From: Candidatus Omnitrophota bacterium
GTDB lineage: Bacteria; Hinthialibacterota; Hinthialibacteria; Hinthialibacterales; Hinthialibacteraceae
Direction of reading: 5' to 3'
Length of the DNA stretch: 64,000 nt
NCBI GenBank assembly: GCA_013177805.1
Contig: JABLXU010000017.1
Span: forward strand, 48,276-112,275
The notes under the pieces are model-generated. The model was not told the origin of the DNA. It worked only from the letters and a program-made list of their open reading frames with translations, and made no database searches. A program made the position numbers and the translations under genes. Shown here one piece after another: positions 27,856-37,357 of the stretch. How positions within the stretch are numbered: the first letter of the stretch is position 1; each line of letters opens with the position of its first letter.

Positions 27856-28475
27856 AGCGTTCGTATCGCGCGGTTCTCTTCCCGGCCCTGGCGGCGGCCC
27901 TCTGGATCGGAGGGATGCCCTCCACTCCCGGGGCGCAGGAATTCATTACCCCCAGCGGAACGAAGGTCACTTTTGAGAATTCGAATCACTCCATCGAAAA
28001 TCTCATGTCCGATTCCCCCACGGTCATCGCCACTCCCGCCGAAGGCGCCGCCGTGGCCACCGCCCTCATCGAACAAGGGACCCAGGTCACCCGCTTTTCC
28101 GCCCGGAAAATCACTTTCACCTACCAGGTGGAGGATTTCACGCTGGAGGGCGAGGGAAAAATCGCGTGGGATAACGAATCGCTCTACGGCCCGGTGAAAA
28201 TCCAGTTCACCGCGGCCAATAACCTGATGACGTTGTTCGGAACGAAGGCCAATCCCGCCACGGTGCATTACACCCTGGCCAATGGCACCATCTATAAAAC
28301 CAAGGCCGAACGGGTGGACATCCAATTCAAAGTAGAAAACGGCAAACGCGTTCCCGTGCGCTTGGAAACCAAAGGCGGCAACGAAGAAACCGTCATCATC
28401 ATGCCCAAAGCCAAATCCACGCCGAAAGCGTCCACCCTCCCCGGGCCCAAACTCTCCCCGCCTGGAAAAGGGTGA
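27852..28475 (+). CDS. LptA/OstA-like periplasmic protein
   Basis: 207 residues with a cleavable signal peptide (about 1-28, ending P-G-A-Q). The centre, F-S-A-R-K-I-T-F-T-Y-Q-V-E-D-F-T-L-E-G-E-G-K-I, shows the regularly spaced strands and E-G-x-G-x-I turn of OstA/LptA proteins, which form the periplasmic bridge for lipopolysaccharide. The C-terminus is Lys/Pro-rich. It overlaps the LptC-like gene by four bases. No lptB ATPase gene follows; instead a nucleotidyltransferase gene lies 39 bases on in the same frame. Function by pattern and context only. Confidence 0.58.
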   Translation: MKRSYRAVLFPALAAALWIGGMPSTPGAQEFITPSGTKVTFENSNHSIENLMSDSPTVIATPAEGAAVATALIEQGTQVTRFSARKITFTYQVEDFTLEGEGKIAWDNESLYGPVKIQFTAANNLMTLFGTKANPATVHYTLANGTIYKTKAERVDIQFKVENGKRVPVRLETKGGNEETVIIMPKAKSTPKASTLPGPKLSPPGKG

Positions 28476-28514
28476 TCCGCGTTCGCTCCAACCTCAATCC
28501 CGGAGTTCAACCCA

Positions 28515-29783
28515 TTGAATCCTTCTCCACCTGAATGCTCCTCCGCCACCGTGGAAGAATTCCTCCGCGCCTTGTACCCGGAATGGCTTGAAAAAACCGG
28601 CCAGACGCTCCCACGCCAACCGGAATCGGTTGAACGCCCGTCATCCGGGGATTCCTTGCCGGCAGATCCCGCCACCCCGGAAGAACAACGCCGGGTGATC
28701 ACCTCGCTTCCCCGCCGCCCCATCCCGTCCCGCCTGGAACACCCCGTGGCCGTGATCCTGGCCGGCGGCAAGGGAACCCGCATGGCCAGCGGAGTGCGCC
28801 AAAAGGCCCTCTGCCCTATCCTGGGCCGTCCCGCCTTGTTGCGCGCGATCGAAACCTACCGCTCCTTCGGCCTGGCGCATTTCATTCTCATCGTGGGCAT
28901 CGGGTACCAAGACGTATTGGCCTGCGTGGGCTCCGATACCCCGGGGATGACCTTCTTGTATCAAGAAGAGCAACTCGGCACCGGCCATGCCGCGCGCCTG
29001 GCCGCCCGCTACCTGCGTCTCCAACGCTATACAGGGGATGTGCTGGTGGTCATGGGCGACAAGTTCATCACGCCCCGCGGATTCCAATGCCTGCTCCGGG
29101 ATCATGCCGCCCGGCAGGCGGACTTGACTATCTCCACCGCTTCCAAAACGGCCTGGCCCGATTCCGGCCGCGTGGTGAAAGACGAAGGCGGCCGGATTCT
29201 GGCCATCATCGAAAAACCCGATTTGGTCCTGAGCCGGCTCCTGCACGATTTCTATCACTGGCCCGAAGATCCCGTGCCCTGCCAGGCATTGCTGGATCGC
29301 GCCCTGCAGTATTGGAACCGGTCGGAAAAGTGGGCTAAACTCCTGGGTTCCGCGTTTTGGCAAGCCCTGCACGACTACCCCGCTATTTCCCCGCACGACA
29401 ACCGGATCCACGGCTGGCTGCCCAAAATGAAAGACGAATTGGACTTCCCCATCACGCCCACCTGCCGGCTGAGTGGAGAAGCCATCGAGCGGCAATGCGA
29501 CCGGGTCAATATTTCCGCCTATATCTTCAAGTCGGCTCCCTTCCTGGAATCCATGGAACGCCTGCGGTCCAACAACGCCCAGGGGGAATTGTACTTGACC
29601 GACGCGGTCCAGGATCTGACGCAGCGGGGCCATTCCCAAGGGTATCGCGTTTTCCCTTCCGCCATGCCGCACGATTACGACATCATGGGGTTCAATACCC
29701 GCGAGGAACTCGAATTCATCGAACGCGCTATCGTCGATAAAGGATTATGGGCGGAGAAATTCCAAGAAGATCCCATTCCCTGA
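28515..29783 (+). CDS. GlmU-like nucleotidyltransferase with insertion, no hexapeptide domain
   Basis: 422 residues. The nucleotidyltransferase core starts at about 77: L-A-G-G-K-G-T-R-M (82-90), Q-L-G-T-G-H-A (153-159), the metal-binding G-D-K-F (181-184), I-I-E-K-P-D (231-236) and N-I-S-A-Y-I-F from Asn332, closest to the uridylyltransferase half of GlmU. The acetyltransferase left-handed helix of GlmU is absent. Two oddities are an N-terminal extension of about 75 residues and an insertion of about 95 residues between I-I-E-K-P-D and N-I-S. The start is a TTG at 28515 with GGAG ten bases upstream; no ATG exists before residue 90. It probably transfers UMP to a sugar-1-phosphate, but the sugar is unknown. 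Confidence 0.75.
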   Translation: MNPSPPECSSATVEEFLRALYPEWLEKTGQTLPRQPESVERPSSGDSLPADPATPEEQRRVITSLPRRPIPSRLEHPVAVILAGGKGTRMASGVRQKALCPILGRPALLRAIETYRSFGLAHFILIVGIGYQDVLACVGSDTPGMTFLYQEEQLGTGHAARLAARYLRLQRYTGDVLVVMGDKFITPRGFQCLLRDHAARQADLTISTASKTAWPDSGRVVKDEGGRILAIIEKPDLVLSRLLHDFYHWPEDPVPCQALLDRALQYWNRSEKWAKLLGSAFWQALHDYPAISPHDNRIHGWLPKMKDELDFPITPTCRLSGEAIERQCDRVNISAYIFKSAPFLESMERLRSNNAQGELYLTDAVQDLTQRGHSQGYRVFPSAMPHDYDIMGFNTREELEFIERAIVDKGLWAEKFQEDPIP

Positions 29784-29793
29784 TGGCCGGGGA

Positions 29794-30321
29794 TCACCCC
29801 TCCCGGCGCCGCGACTCTTGAATCCGCTGAAACACCTCATCGAACCGGGTTCCCCAGCCGGCGTACTCGATGACCCGTTTTTGCTCATCGTCGGGCAGCG
29901 GCATGAATTTCCCTTCGCCCACGCATAAAACCGTCCCGTCTTCGCGTTCGATCGCTCCCCGCGCCAGTATCAGCCGCTTCTTGTCGGCCACCAGCTCGCC
30001 ATACGCCAACAGCCGCTCCCCCGCCTTCGCGGAAGTCTTGTACCGGACCGCGATTTCCACCGCCATGCACATCACGGGACGCGATACCACCGCCGTCCAC
30101 CCCATGATCTCGTCCAGCAAGGCCGCCAGAACACCGCCATGCACGATATCCCGATAGCCCGCGTGTTCCTTCTTCGGCGTGAACCCGGCTTCGATCCGCC
30201 CGTTGCGGTAATAAAACGTCACATCCAATCCGGTGGCGTTGTTCCGCCCGCACACAAAACATTCCGAATACCGCGGCAAGGCCACGGCGCCCGGGAACAA
30301 TCCAATCGCCTGATCCGTCAT
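29794..30321 (-). CDS. PaaI-family hot-dog thioesterase
   Basis: 175 residues. The segment H-G-G-V-L-A-A-L-L-D-E-I-M-G-W (residues 61-75) is the active-site signature of PaaI/4HBT thioesterases, which hydrolyse acyl-CoA or acyl-ACP thioesters. An N-terminal C-F-V-C-G pair (Cys21 and Cys24) is found in a subgroup of these proteins. GGGGAGG lies seven bases before the start. It converges with the nucleotidyltransferase gene, ten bases apart, and lies downstream of the xylose isomerase-like gene on the same strand, with a gap of about 120 bases. The substrate cannot be inferred. Confidence 0.85.
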   Translation of the reverse strand: MTDQAIGLFPGAVALPRYSECFVCGRNNATGLDVTFYYRNGRIEAGFTPKKEHAGYRDIVHGGVLAALLDEIMGWTAVVSRPVMCMAVEIAVRYKTSAKAGERLLAYGELVADKKRLILARGAIEREDGTVLCVGEGKFMPLPDDEQKRVIEYAGWGTRFDEVFQRIQESRRREG

Positions 30322-30442
30322 GATTCGCCTCCCCCCAGAAGCCCCGCCCCGGAAACGTGCGGATGCGTCCGGCGGGGTGACAAGCCAAAGGGCGCGGATT
30401 CTCCACGCCCCCCGGGTGGTTCGCTGGCATTCGCTTTTGAGA

Positions 30443-31480
30443 TCAGCGGAGATTCATGAGCTTCTTCAGGATGTACATTTCCATCCCTTCATAATCCCGC
30501 TTCTGCCGGAACGCGTCAAGCTTCTTGCGGTCGATGCCGCGCGAGATCTTGAGCAGCATGTTGAACATCTCGATGCTGTTTTTCAGATGCGTGGTGGCCA
30601 ACGCGTCCGGCTGCGTCCGCAACGCCTTGACATCCAGGCCGACGTATTCGCCGTTCAGCCCGAAACCGTTTTGATCCAGCACATCCACCTGATTGAAGGC
30701 CCGCCGCAGGTTGACGAATCCGAACGCGCGGTCCTGATCGTATTTAAGGCCGTTCTGATCGTTGAGATGCACGCTGCCTAATTTCTTGTGCCACAGGGCG
30801 AATGCCATGTCGTCGGACGGATCCAGGCCCGCCAACAGGGAATGCGCCGACTCGATCAACACGCCCACCCGGTCCGGATCGATGGTCTTGTACGCCAAAC
30901 TCAAAAAATGACCGACCGTCGGACAATAGGATTGATCCATCGGCTCGTTGGGTTTCATCTCGCCCAGAATCCGGATCTCCGGATCGTGTTCCAGCAAGAT
31001 GTTCAAATATTCCACGAAACGGCCGACCGACGCCGCCGCGTCCTTGGCCTCCCGCATGTACGTCCCTTCCCGCGCGGGCCAAATGACGATGAGCTTCGTG
31101 CCGATGAGGTTGGCTATGTCCACCGCCCGCTTGGACCGGTCGATGGCGTATTGCCGCTCCGCCCGGTTGTTGGAAGTAAATCCGCCGTCGATGGTGCGCG
31201 GATCTTCCCACAAGCGGGGCGCGACGAATTCCGGCGCCAGCCCTTCGCCTTCCAGCATCTTTTTCACTTTGGCCACGCCGCGCTTGGTCTGCGTGACATC
31301 CCAATCGGCGGGCACGATGTCGTCATCGTGAAACTGTACCCCTGCGAAACCCAGCTTTTTGTATTCCTTTATTTTTTTCGCGAACTCCACTTCCTTCCGG
31401 ACCGGCGGGCCGAACGGGTCGGCTCCCGAGTGGATGTTCCACGGCCCAAATGAAAAACGGTATGAATCCTTCCGCGCCAT
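30443..31480 (-). CDS. divergent xylose isomerase-like TIM barrel
   Basis: 345 residues, shorter than class I xylose isomerases (about 385). F-S-F-G-P-W, F-H-D-D-D with His51 and Asp54, E-M-K-P-N-E-P with Glu174 and Lys176, I-E-S-A-H with Glu210 and His213, and K-Y-D-Q-D with Asp248 and Asp250 keep most catalytic and metal ligands at class I spacing. The position of the metal ligand Asp245 of the Streptomyces enzyme appears to be His238 (V-H-L-N-D-Q). The W-G-G-R-E-G loop is W-P-A-R-E-G. GAGGGA precedes the start. It likely isomerises an aldose, but not necessarily xylose. No xylulose kinase or sugar transporter is nearby. Confidence 0.78.
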   Translation of the reverse strand: MARKDSYRFSFGPWNIHSGADPFGPPVRKEVEFAKKIKEYKKLGFAGVQFHDDDIVPADWDVTQTKRGVAKVKKMLEGEGLAPEFVAPRLWEDPRTIDGGFTSNNRAERQYAIDRSKRAVDIANLIGTKLIVIWPAREGTYMREAKDAAASVGRFVEYLNILLEHDPEIRILGEMKPNEPMDQSYCPTVGHFLSLAYKTIDPDRVGVLIESAHSLLAGLDPSDDMAFALWHKKLGSVHLNDQNGLKYDQDRAFGFVNLRRAFNQVDVLDQNGFGLNGEYVGLDVKALRTQPDALATTHLKNSIEMFNMLLKISRGIDRKKLDAFRQKRDYEGMEMYILKKLMNLR

Positions 31481-31645
31481 GATAGTCCCTCGCTTTTTTA
31501 TCAGAATAAGGCGTTATTATGGCATAAATTATATACAATTGAAAAGGCGCCTCTCCTGACCGTGATGGCCTTCCCGCCGGTTTGAACGGCACCCGCTGGT
31601 CCGGTATACTGGGAATACTCTCGATTCGCCAGGAAAGGAATACCC

Positions 31646-32221
31646 ATGTCCCGCATCGCTCCCCGGCCGGATTCCCATTACGCCTGGTGGTTGCGCTGGT
31701 TCTTCCGCTCGCAGAAAAAACGCTACGGGCAAACATTGGAACCCGCGAAAATCTGGGCGCGGGTTCCAAAACTGTTTCTCGGCGTGGCCGCGCTCTACGG
31801 CGCGCTGGACCGCAAATCCTCGCCCATCGATCCCGTGTTGCGCGCGCTGATCACCGTGCGGGTTTCGCAAATCAACTGGTGCCGCTTCTGCGTGGACATC
31901 AACTCCGCCACGGTCCTCCAGCGCGGCGCCTCCGAAGACCAGCTGCGCGATTTGGACCATTTCCAGCACAGCCCGCACTTCACCGAAAAAGAAAAAACCG
32001 CCCTCGCCTACGCCGAAGCGGTGACGTATTCCGACCGCCAGGTCAGCGCAGAGCTGTTCGCGCGGGTCAAAGAACATTTCACGGACGATGAAATCGTGGA
32101 TCTCACCGGGCTGATCGCGTTTCAGAACCTATCCAGCAAATTCAACGCCGCGCTGGACGTGACGCCGCAAGGCTTCTGTCAAATCGCGCCCCAGCCCCGG
32201 GATCCCGAAAAGGAAGATTGA
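31646..32221 (+). CDS. AhpD/carboxymuconolactone decarboxylase-like protein
   Basis: 191 residues. Residues 60-90 contain the family core V-R-V-S-Q-I-N-W-C-R-F-C-V-D-I-N-S-A with a redox C-x-x-C (Cys79, Cys82). The later A-L-A-Y-A-E-A-V-T segment is also typical of the AhpD-like all-alpha fold. Proteins of this group act as peroxidase partners or remain uncharacterised. The histidine that often follows C-x-x-C is Asn86 here, as in many family members, so alkylhydroperoxidase activity is not assured. AAGGA lies seven bases before the start. It stands alone, divergent from the xylose isomerase-like gene. Confidence 0.85.
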   Translation: MSRIAPRPDSHYAWWLRWFFRSQKKRYGQTLEPAKIWARVPKLFLGVAALYGALDRKSSPIDPVLRALITVRVSQINWCRFCVDINSATVLQRGASEDQLRDLDHFQHSPHFTEKEKTALAYAEAVTYSDRQVSAELFARVKEHFTDDEIVDLTGLIAFQNLSSKFNAALDVTPQGFCQIAPQPRDPEKED

Positions 32222-32270
32222 GGTCCATTGGCAATCCCCGATTCAATCCGCGCGGGCAAGGGGAAGGATT

Positions 32271-33776
32271 TCACCCGTGCAACAGGGTGACGCAATAGCG
32301 GGCGTACCGGATGAGGGGATCCCACCAGAGGCCGAAATACAACACGGGAACCGTCAACACCACCAGCAGGCCGGTATAGGCGGGATGGAAACGGATCGTC
32401 CCGGCGGCGGGCGCATCCTCCAGCAGCATCGCCTTGATGATCCGCGCGTAATAGTACAGCGAGACCACCGTGTTCAACGCGGCCGCCACCGCCAGCCAGT
32501 AGAGTTTCTCCTGCAGCACGGCGATGAACAGGATGTACTTGCCCACGAATCCGCCCGTGGGCGGCAGGCCGATCAGCGAAAAAAGCGCGATGGTCATCAG
32601 CACCGCCGTATACGGCGAGCGCGACCACAAACCGCGCACCCCCGCGAGGCGCTCATCCCCGGCGGCTTCCACCATCATGATCACCACCAGAAAGGCGGCC
32701 AGATTTGTGAACAAGTAAATCACGAGGTAAAGGATCACCGCCTCCAGCCCCTGGTCCGACAACACGCATACGCCCATCAGCACGTACCCCGCGTGCGCGA
32801 TGCCCGAATAGGCCAACAGGCGCTTCAGGTTGGTCTGCACAATGGCCGCCAGATTGCCCAGGGTCATGGTCACTACGGAAAGCAACGCGATGTGAAACGT
32901 CCAGTCAAGGTTCAGCGCCCCGGCCTCCAGCCACGGGCCGCCCGCGGCGGGCTGGCGCAGCATCGTCGAATAGAAGAATCGGATCAGCAGGGCGAAACCC
33001 GCCCCCTTGGAGGCCACCGACAGGTACGCGGTCACCGGCGTGGGCGCGCCTTCATACACGTCCGGCGCCCAGAAATGAAACGGCACCGCCGCGATCTTGT
33101 ACCCCGCGCCCACCAGGAACATCAGGAAGATCACATAAGCCGCCAGGTCGTATCCGGATTGCGACGCCGCCAACGCCGCCTGGATCCCCGCGAAACCGGT
33201 GGTTCCCGTCAGCCCGTACAACAGGCTGAGGCCAAAAAGCAGCACGCCGGTCGAGACGCCGCCGTACAACACGTACTTCAACGCCGCCTCGTCCGAACGG
33301 CCCACCGTGCGCGAAAATCCCGCCAGGAGATACGATCCGATGCTCAACAGCTCCAACGAAAGATAAAAGATCACCAGGTCGGCTGAGGCCGACACCACGC
33401 ACATCCCGATGGTGACCGACAGCAGTATGGCGTAGAACTCGCCCTTTTTCAGGTAGATCACTTCCCGCGAGAACAAGGTCATCAATATCACGAGGGCCGT
33501 GGCCAGCAGGAAAAATCCCCGGAAAAAAGCCGAGAACATGTCGTGCGCCAACATGCCCTCAAACAAAAACACCGGCGGCTTCGCGTACAATCCCACATGC
33601 GCGAAGAACGCGGTCAGGGTCCCTCCCAGAGCCAGAAGGCCCATGGAGTCGAAATCCTTGCGTTCCGCGCCAAAGATATCCGCTAGCAAAATCACCAGCA
33701 CGGCGGCGGTCAAAACCAGCTCGGGGATGAAATATCCCAGGCTCGCGACATTGCCCAAGGTTTCCACGGTGGCCAT
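32271..33776 (-). CDS. nuoN: NADH-quinone oxidoreductase subunit N
   Basis: 501 residues, an antiporter-like membrane subunit of complex I that takes part in proton pumping. Many hydrophobic helices are visible. A conserved P-F-H-F-W-A-P-D-V-Y-E-G-A-P-T-P-V-T-A-Y-L segment with the expected lysine nearby (G-Y-K-I-A-A-V-P) and L-A-Y-S-G-I-A-H-A-G-Y identify NuoN. The start at 33776 follows GGGGAG. It is the last gene of the nuo operon, 16 bases after nuoM. Its 3' end faces the AhpD-like gene 49 bases away; no terminator is obvious there. Confidence 0.96.
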   Translation of the reverse strand: MATVETLGNVASLGYFIPELVLTAAVLVILLADIFGAERKDFDSMGLLALGGTLTAFFAHVGLYAKPPVFLFEGMLAHDMFSAFFRGFFLLATALVILMTLFSREVIYLKKGEFYAILLSVTIGMCVVSASADLVIFYLSLELLSIGSYLLAGFSRTVGRSDEAALKYVLYGGVSTGVLLFGLSLLYGLTGTTGFAGIQAALAASQSGYDLAAYVIFLMFLVGAGYKIAAVPFHFWAPDVYEGAPTPVTAYLSVASKGAGFALLIRFFYSTMLRQPAAGGPWLEAGALNLDWTFHIALLSVVTMTLGNLAAIVQTNLKRLLAYSGIAHAGYVLMGVCVLSDQGLEAVILYLVIYLFTNLAAFLVVIMMVEAAGDERLAGVRGLWSRSPYTAVLMTIALFSLIGLPPTGGFVGKYILFIAVLQEKLYWLAVAAALNTVVSLYYYARIIKAMLLEDAPAAGTIRFHPAYTGLLVVLTVPVLYFGLWWDPLIRYARYCVTLLHG

Positions 33777-33792
33777 CGGTTTCTCCCCTGCC

Positions 33793-35274
33793 TCACGCGC
33801 CCAACAACTGAATCAACCGCTGCAGCGTCGGGCTGAACAGATTCAACACCGGCTGCGGGAAAATCCCTACCAACAACACCAGGACCGCCAACGGGTAAAG
33901 CGTCGCCTTCTCCCGCAGAGTGCAATCGGGCAGCGCCTCGTATTTTTCGTTCAGCGGCCCCAGAAACATCCGCTGGTAAGTCCACAACAAATAGGTGGCG
34001 GTGATCACCAAACTGGTGGCCGCCAGAATCGTGATCCAGGGATACACCCCGAACGCCCCCAGGAACACCAGCACCTCGGCGATGAAACCCGAGAATCCCG
34101 GCAGGCCCAGGCCCGCGAAAAACGCCACGCAGGTGATCCCCGCGTACACCGGCAGGTTCTTGGCCAGCCCCCCGAAACCGTCGATGTCCCGGTGATGCGC
34201 CCGGTCGTAAATCACCCCTACCAGCAAGAAGAGCATGGCGGTGATCATGCCGTGGCTGAACATCTGCATCACCGCCCCGTTCATCCCCTCGGGGGTCATG
34301 GCCGCCATGCCCAGCATCACGAAGCCCATATGGCTGATGCTCGAATAGGCCACCAATTTCTTGAGATCCGTCTGCGCCATGGCCACCAGCGCCCCGTACA
34401 CGATGTTGATCAGCGCGATCAGGGCGATGGGCACGGCAAACGCCAGCGCCATGTCCGGCAGCAGGGGATAACTGATCCGCAAGAGGCCGTATGTCCCCAT
34501 CTTCAGCAAAATTCCCGCCAGGATCACGCTGATCGCCGTCGGCGCTTCCACGTGCGCGTCCGGCAGCCAGGTATGGAACGGAAACGCGGGAATCTTGATC
34601 GCGAAGGCAATGTACATCGCCAGGAACAGCCACCACTTGAGCCGCGTGGCCCCCGCCAGGTCCGACTGGGCGATCTGCGCCCCCAGGGTGGTCAGATCGA
34701 ACGAATAATCACAGTAAATATAAAACACGATCATCACGATGAACAGGAACACACTCCCCAACAACGTGTACAGGAAGAACTTGATGGCCGCGTATTCCCG
34801 CCGGGGGCCGCCCCAGATGCCGATCAAAAAATACATGGGCAGCAACATCACTTCCCAAAACACGTAGAACAGAAAGAAATCCAGGGCGATGAACACCCCC
34901 AGCATGCCGGTTTCGAGGATCAGGAACAGGGCGAAATACCCCTTGGCGCGGTCGTCGATGTCCCACGAGGCCAAAATGCACAACGGGCAGAGCAGCGCGG
35001 TCAGGAACAGCATGGGCACGCTCAACCCGTCCGCCCCGACATAGTAATAAATATGGAACGTCTGGATCCACGGCACCTTGGCCACGAACTGGTAGGACGC
35101 GTGCGGATCGTACTGCAGCAGCATCTGCACCGCGCAGATCAGCGAAGGGATCGTGAACAACAACGCCGTTTGCTTGATAAACTCCTTGGCCCGCGCGGGC
35201 GAGCACAAAATGATGAACGCGCCGATCAGCGGCCAAAAGGTCATCCAGGTCAGTAAATGATTGTTTTCCTGCAT
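33793..35274 (-). CDS. nuoM: NADH-quinone oxidoreductase subunit M
   Basis: 493 residues, an antiporter-like proton-pumping subunit of complex I. F-H-T-W-L-P-D-A-H-V-E-A-P-T (about 228-241), the N-I-V-Y-G-A-L-V-A-M-A-Q-T-D-L-K-K-L-V-A-Y stretch and S-S-I-S-H-M-G-F-V-M-L-G are NuoM signatures, including the glutamate and lysines of the half-channels. The start M-Q-E-N-N-H at 35274 lies before the first membrane helix; the longer ORF to 35355 is rejected. Located between nuoL and nuoN with short gaps. Confidence 0.96.
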   Translation of the reverse strand: MQENNHLLTWMTFWPLIGAFIILCSPARAKEFIKQTALLFTIPSLICAVQMLLQYDPHASYQFVAKVPWIQTFHIYYYVGADGLSVPMLFLTALLCPLCILASWDIDDRAKGYFALFLILETGMLGVFIALDFFLFYVFWEVMLLPMYFLIGIWGGPRREYAAIKFFLYTLLGSVFLFIVMIVFYIYCDYSFDLTTLGAQIAQSDLAGATRLKWWLFLAMYIAFAIKIPAFPFHTWLPDAHVEAPTAISVILAGILLKMGTYGLLRISYPLLPDMALAFAVPIALIALINIVYGALVAMAQTDLKKLVAYSSISHMGFVMLGMAAMTPEGMNGAVMQMFSHGMITAMLFLLVGVIYDRAHHRDIDGFGGLAKNLPVYAGITCVAFFAGLGLPGFSGFIAEVLVFLGAFGVYPWITILAATSLVITATYLLWTYQRMFLGPLNEKYEALPDCTLREKATLYPLAVLVLLVGIFPQPVLNLFSPTLQRLIQLLGA

Positions 35275-35347
35275 CCTTGCCGGCTCCCGATTGCTTCGTT
35301 CGCGGCCCACATTCCCGCGCCGGCGGGAAGGCCGCGGTGGTGTTTCC

Positions 35348-37357
35348 TTATCCAATCACGCGGGCGATCACGTTGTGGATCAACAGGATCACGCCCACCG
35401 CCAATCCCATCTTCAACAGATAATTCTGAATCACGCCGCTCTGGAACAGCGTGGTCACGGCCCCGGCCGCCTGCACCACGATGGCCAGCAGGTTCACCAG
35501 CCCGTCCACGACGTACTTGTCGAACGCGCCGGAAAAATACGATGTCCCCCGCAACGCCGGCGCGGTGGCATTCACCGCCCCGTCCACTACGTTGTCGTCG
35601 AACCATTTCAGCCAAAGCCGCAGCTTCATCACGAAAGCGATCACCGTGCGCTCGTAGAACTCGTCCACCCGGTACTTCGCGTGGGACCAGTCATACAGCC
35701 ACGGGTATTTCGCCGCCAGCGCGTCCGCCGGGATCGACTTCGTGTAATACACGCAATACGCCAGCACGATCCCGCTGAAGGCCGCCAGGATCGACAACAC
35801 CATCGCCCCGTAATGCGCCAGCGCGCTTCCGTGATGCCCCTCCGCCGCGTGCGCCGCCCCGCCGGTCACCGGGGGAACAACGAGGTGGTTAAACCACAAC
35901 GTCCCGTACAATCCGAATCCGCCCAGGATCGACAGCACCGCCAGCGCCACCAAGGGGAGGGTCATCACGTCCGGCGCCTCGTGGGCGTGCTCGTACCGCT
36001 CCGGGTCGCGCGGCTCGCCGAAGAAGGTCAGGAAGATCAGGCGGAACATGTAAAACGCGGTGATCCCCGCGCCCGCCAGCAAGCCCAGGAAAATCAACAA
36101 GTGCTGAGGATGTTGCAAGCCGAAATCCAGCGCGCCCGCCAGGATGGCGTCCTTGCTGCCGAAGCCCGAGAAAAAAGGCACTCCGGCGATGGCCAGCGTC
36201 CCGATCAGCATGGTCAAGGCGGTCACCGGCATCTTGCGGTACAATCCGCCCATCTGCGTGATTTCATTGGTATGAACCGCATGAATGACGCACCCGCTGC
36301 AGAGGAAGAGCAGCGCCTTGAAAAACGCGTGGGTCATCAGGTGATACAACCCGGCGGTGTAGGCCCCTACCCCCAGCGCCGTCATCATGTATCCCAGCTG
36401 GCTGACGGTCGAATAGGCCAGCACCCGCTTGATGTCGGTCTGCGTGATGGCGATGGTGGCCGCGAAAAACGCCGTGATCAGCCCGATGTACGCGATCACC
36501 AGCATGGCTTCGGGCGAGGCGGAAAATATGGGAAACAGCCGCCCCACCATGTACACCCCCGCCGCCACCATGGTCGCCGCGTGGATCAGCGCGCTGACCG
36601 GCGTAGGACCTTCCATCGCGTCCGGCAGCCACACGTGCAACGGGAACTGGGCCGACTTGCCCACCGCTCCGCCGAACAAACAAATCGCCGCCACAGTCAG
36701 CACCGTCCCCGAAAACTGCCCCTGGGCCACCGCGTCGAAAACTTCGCGGTAATTGAACTTGCCCGTATGGAGAACCACCAGCAGGAGGCCGATGAGCATG
36801 AAAACATCGCCCACCCGGGTGGTGATGAAGGCCTTCTTGCACGCGTCCGCCGCCGCGGGACGCCAGAAATAAAATCCAATCAGCAGGTACGACGACACGC
36901 CCACCAGCTCCCAACTGATATACAACACCAACAGGTTGTCGCACAGCACCAAGAGCAGCATGGAAAAACTGAACAGGCTGAGATAGGCAAAATACCGGTC
37001 GTAAAACGCTTCCCCCTGCATGTACCCCATCGAATAGACATGCACCAAAAAACTCACGACGCCCACCACCAGCACCATCACCGCGGTGAGCGCGTCGATA
37101 TGAAACCCAAAACTGAATTGCAGGTTCCCCCCTGAGAACCAACTCAACGCCGAAGGCTGGGGCGGATAAATGAATCCCGGATCGTGTTGCCAGACCACCA
37201 CCACGAAAAACAGCATCAGCCCGCACAGCAAGGACATCCCCATCGCCCCGGTCGAAACAAAATCCCCCTGCCGGGGCAGTTGCTTTCCAAAAACGATCTG
37301 GACGCCCAACGCCATCAACGGAAACGCGAGTATTAGCCAAGCCAAGCCATCAATCAT
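35348..37357 (-). CDS. nuoL: NADH-quinone oxidoreductase subunit L
   Basis: 669 residues, the largest antiporter-like subunit, with the long lateral helix at its C-terminus. S-A-Q-F-P-L-H-V-W-L-P-D-A-M-E-G-P-T-P-V-S-A-L-I-H-A is the family signature. The start of the protein (M-I-D-G-L-A-W-L-I-L) matches short NuoL N-termini. Near residues 500-520 is a His/Ala/Gly-rich loop (G-G-A-A-H-A-A-E-G-H-H-G) that may be cytoplasmic or periplasmic. Between nuoK and nuoL the operon is interrupted by 359 bases holding a family A repeat. Confidence 0.96.
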   Translation of the reverse strand: MIDGLAWLILAFPLMALGVQIVFGKQLPRQGDFVSTGAMGMSLLCGLMLFFVVVVWQHDPGFIYPPQPSALSWFSGGNLQFSFGFHIDALTAVMVLVVGVVSFLVHVYSMGYMQGEAFYDRYFAYLSLFSFSMLLLVLCDNLLVLYISWELVGVSSYLLIGFYFWRPAAADACKKAFITTRVGDVFMLIGLLLVVLHTGKFNYREVFDAVAQGQFSGTVLTVAAICLFGGAVGKSAQFPLHVWLPDAMEGPTPVSALIHAATMVAAGVYMVGRLFPIFSASPEAMLVIAYIGLITAFFAATIAITQTDIKRVLAYSTVSQLGYMMTALGVGAYTAGLYHLMTHAFFKALLFLCSGCVIHAVHTNEITQMGGLYRKMPVTALTMLIGTLAIAGVPFFSGFGSKDAILAGALDFGLQHPQHLLIFLGLLAGAGITAFYMFRLIFLTFFGEPRDPERYEHAHEAPDVMTLPLVALAVLSILGGFGLYGTLWFNHLVVPPVTGGAAHAAEGHHGSALAHYGAMVLSILAAFSGIVLAYCVYYTKSIPADALAAKYPWLYDWSHAKYRVDEFYERTVIAFVMKLRLWLKWFDDNVVDGAVNATAPALRGTSYFSGAFDKYVVDGLVNLLAIVVQAAGAVTTLFQSGVIQNYLLKMGLAVGVILLIHNVIARVIG

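Noticed and set aside
33499..37135. Long plus-strand ORFs opposite nuoN, nuoM and nuoL
   Set aside because: Their translations are rich in His, Arg, Gln and Pro and mirror conserved nuo genes; no independent support.
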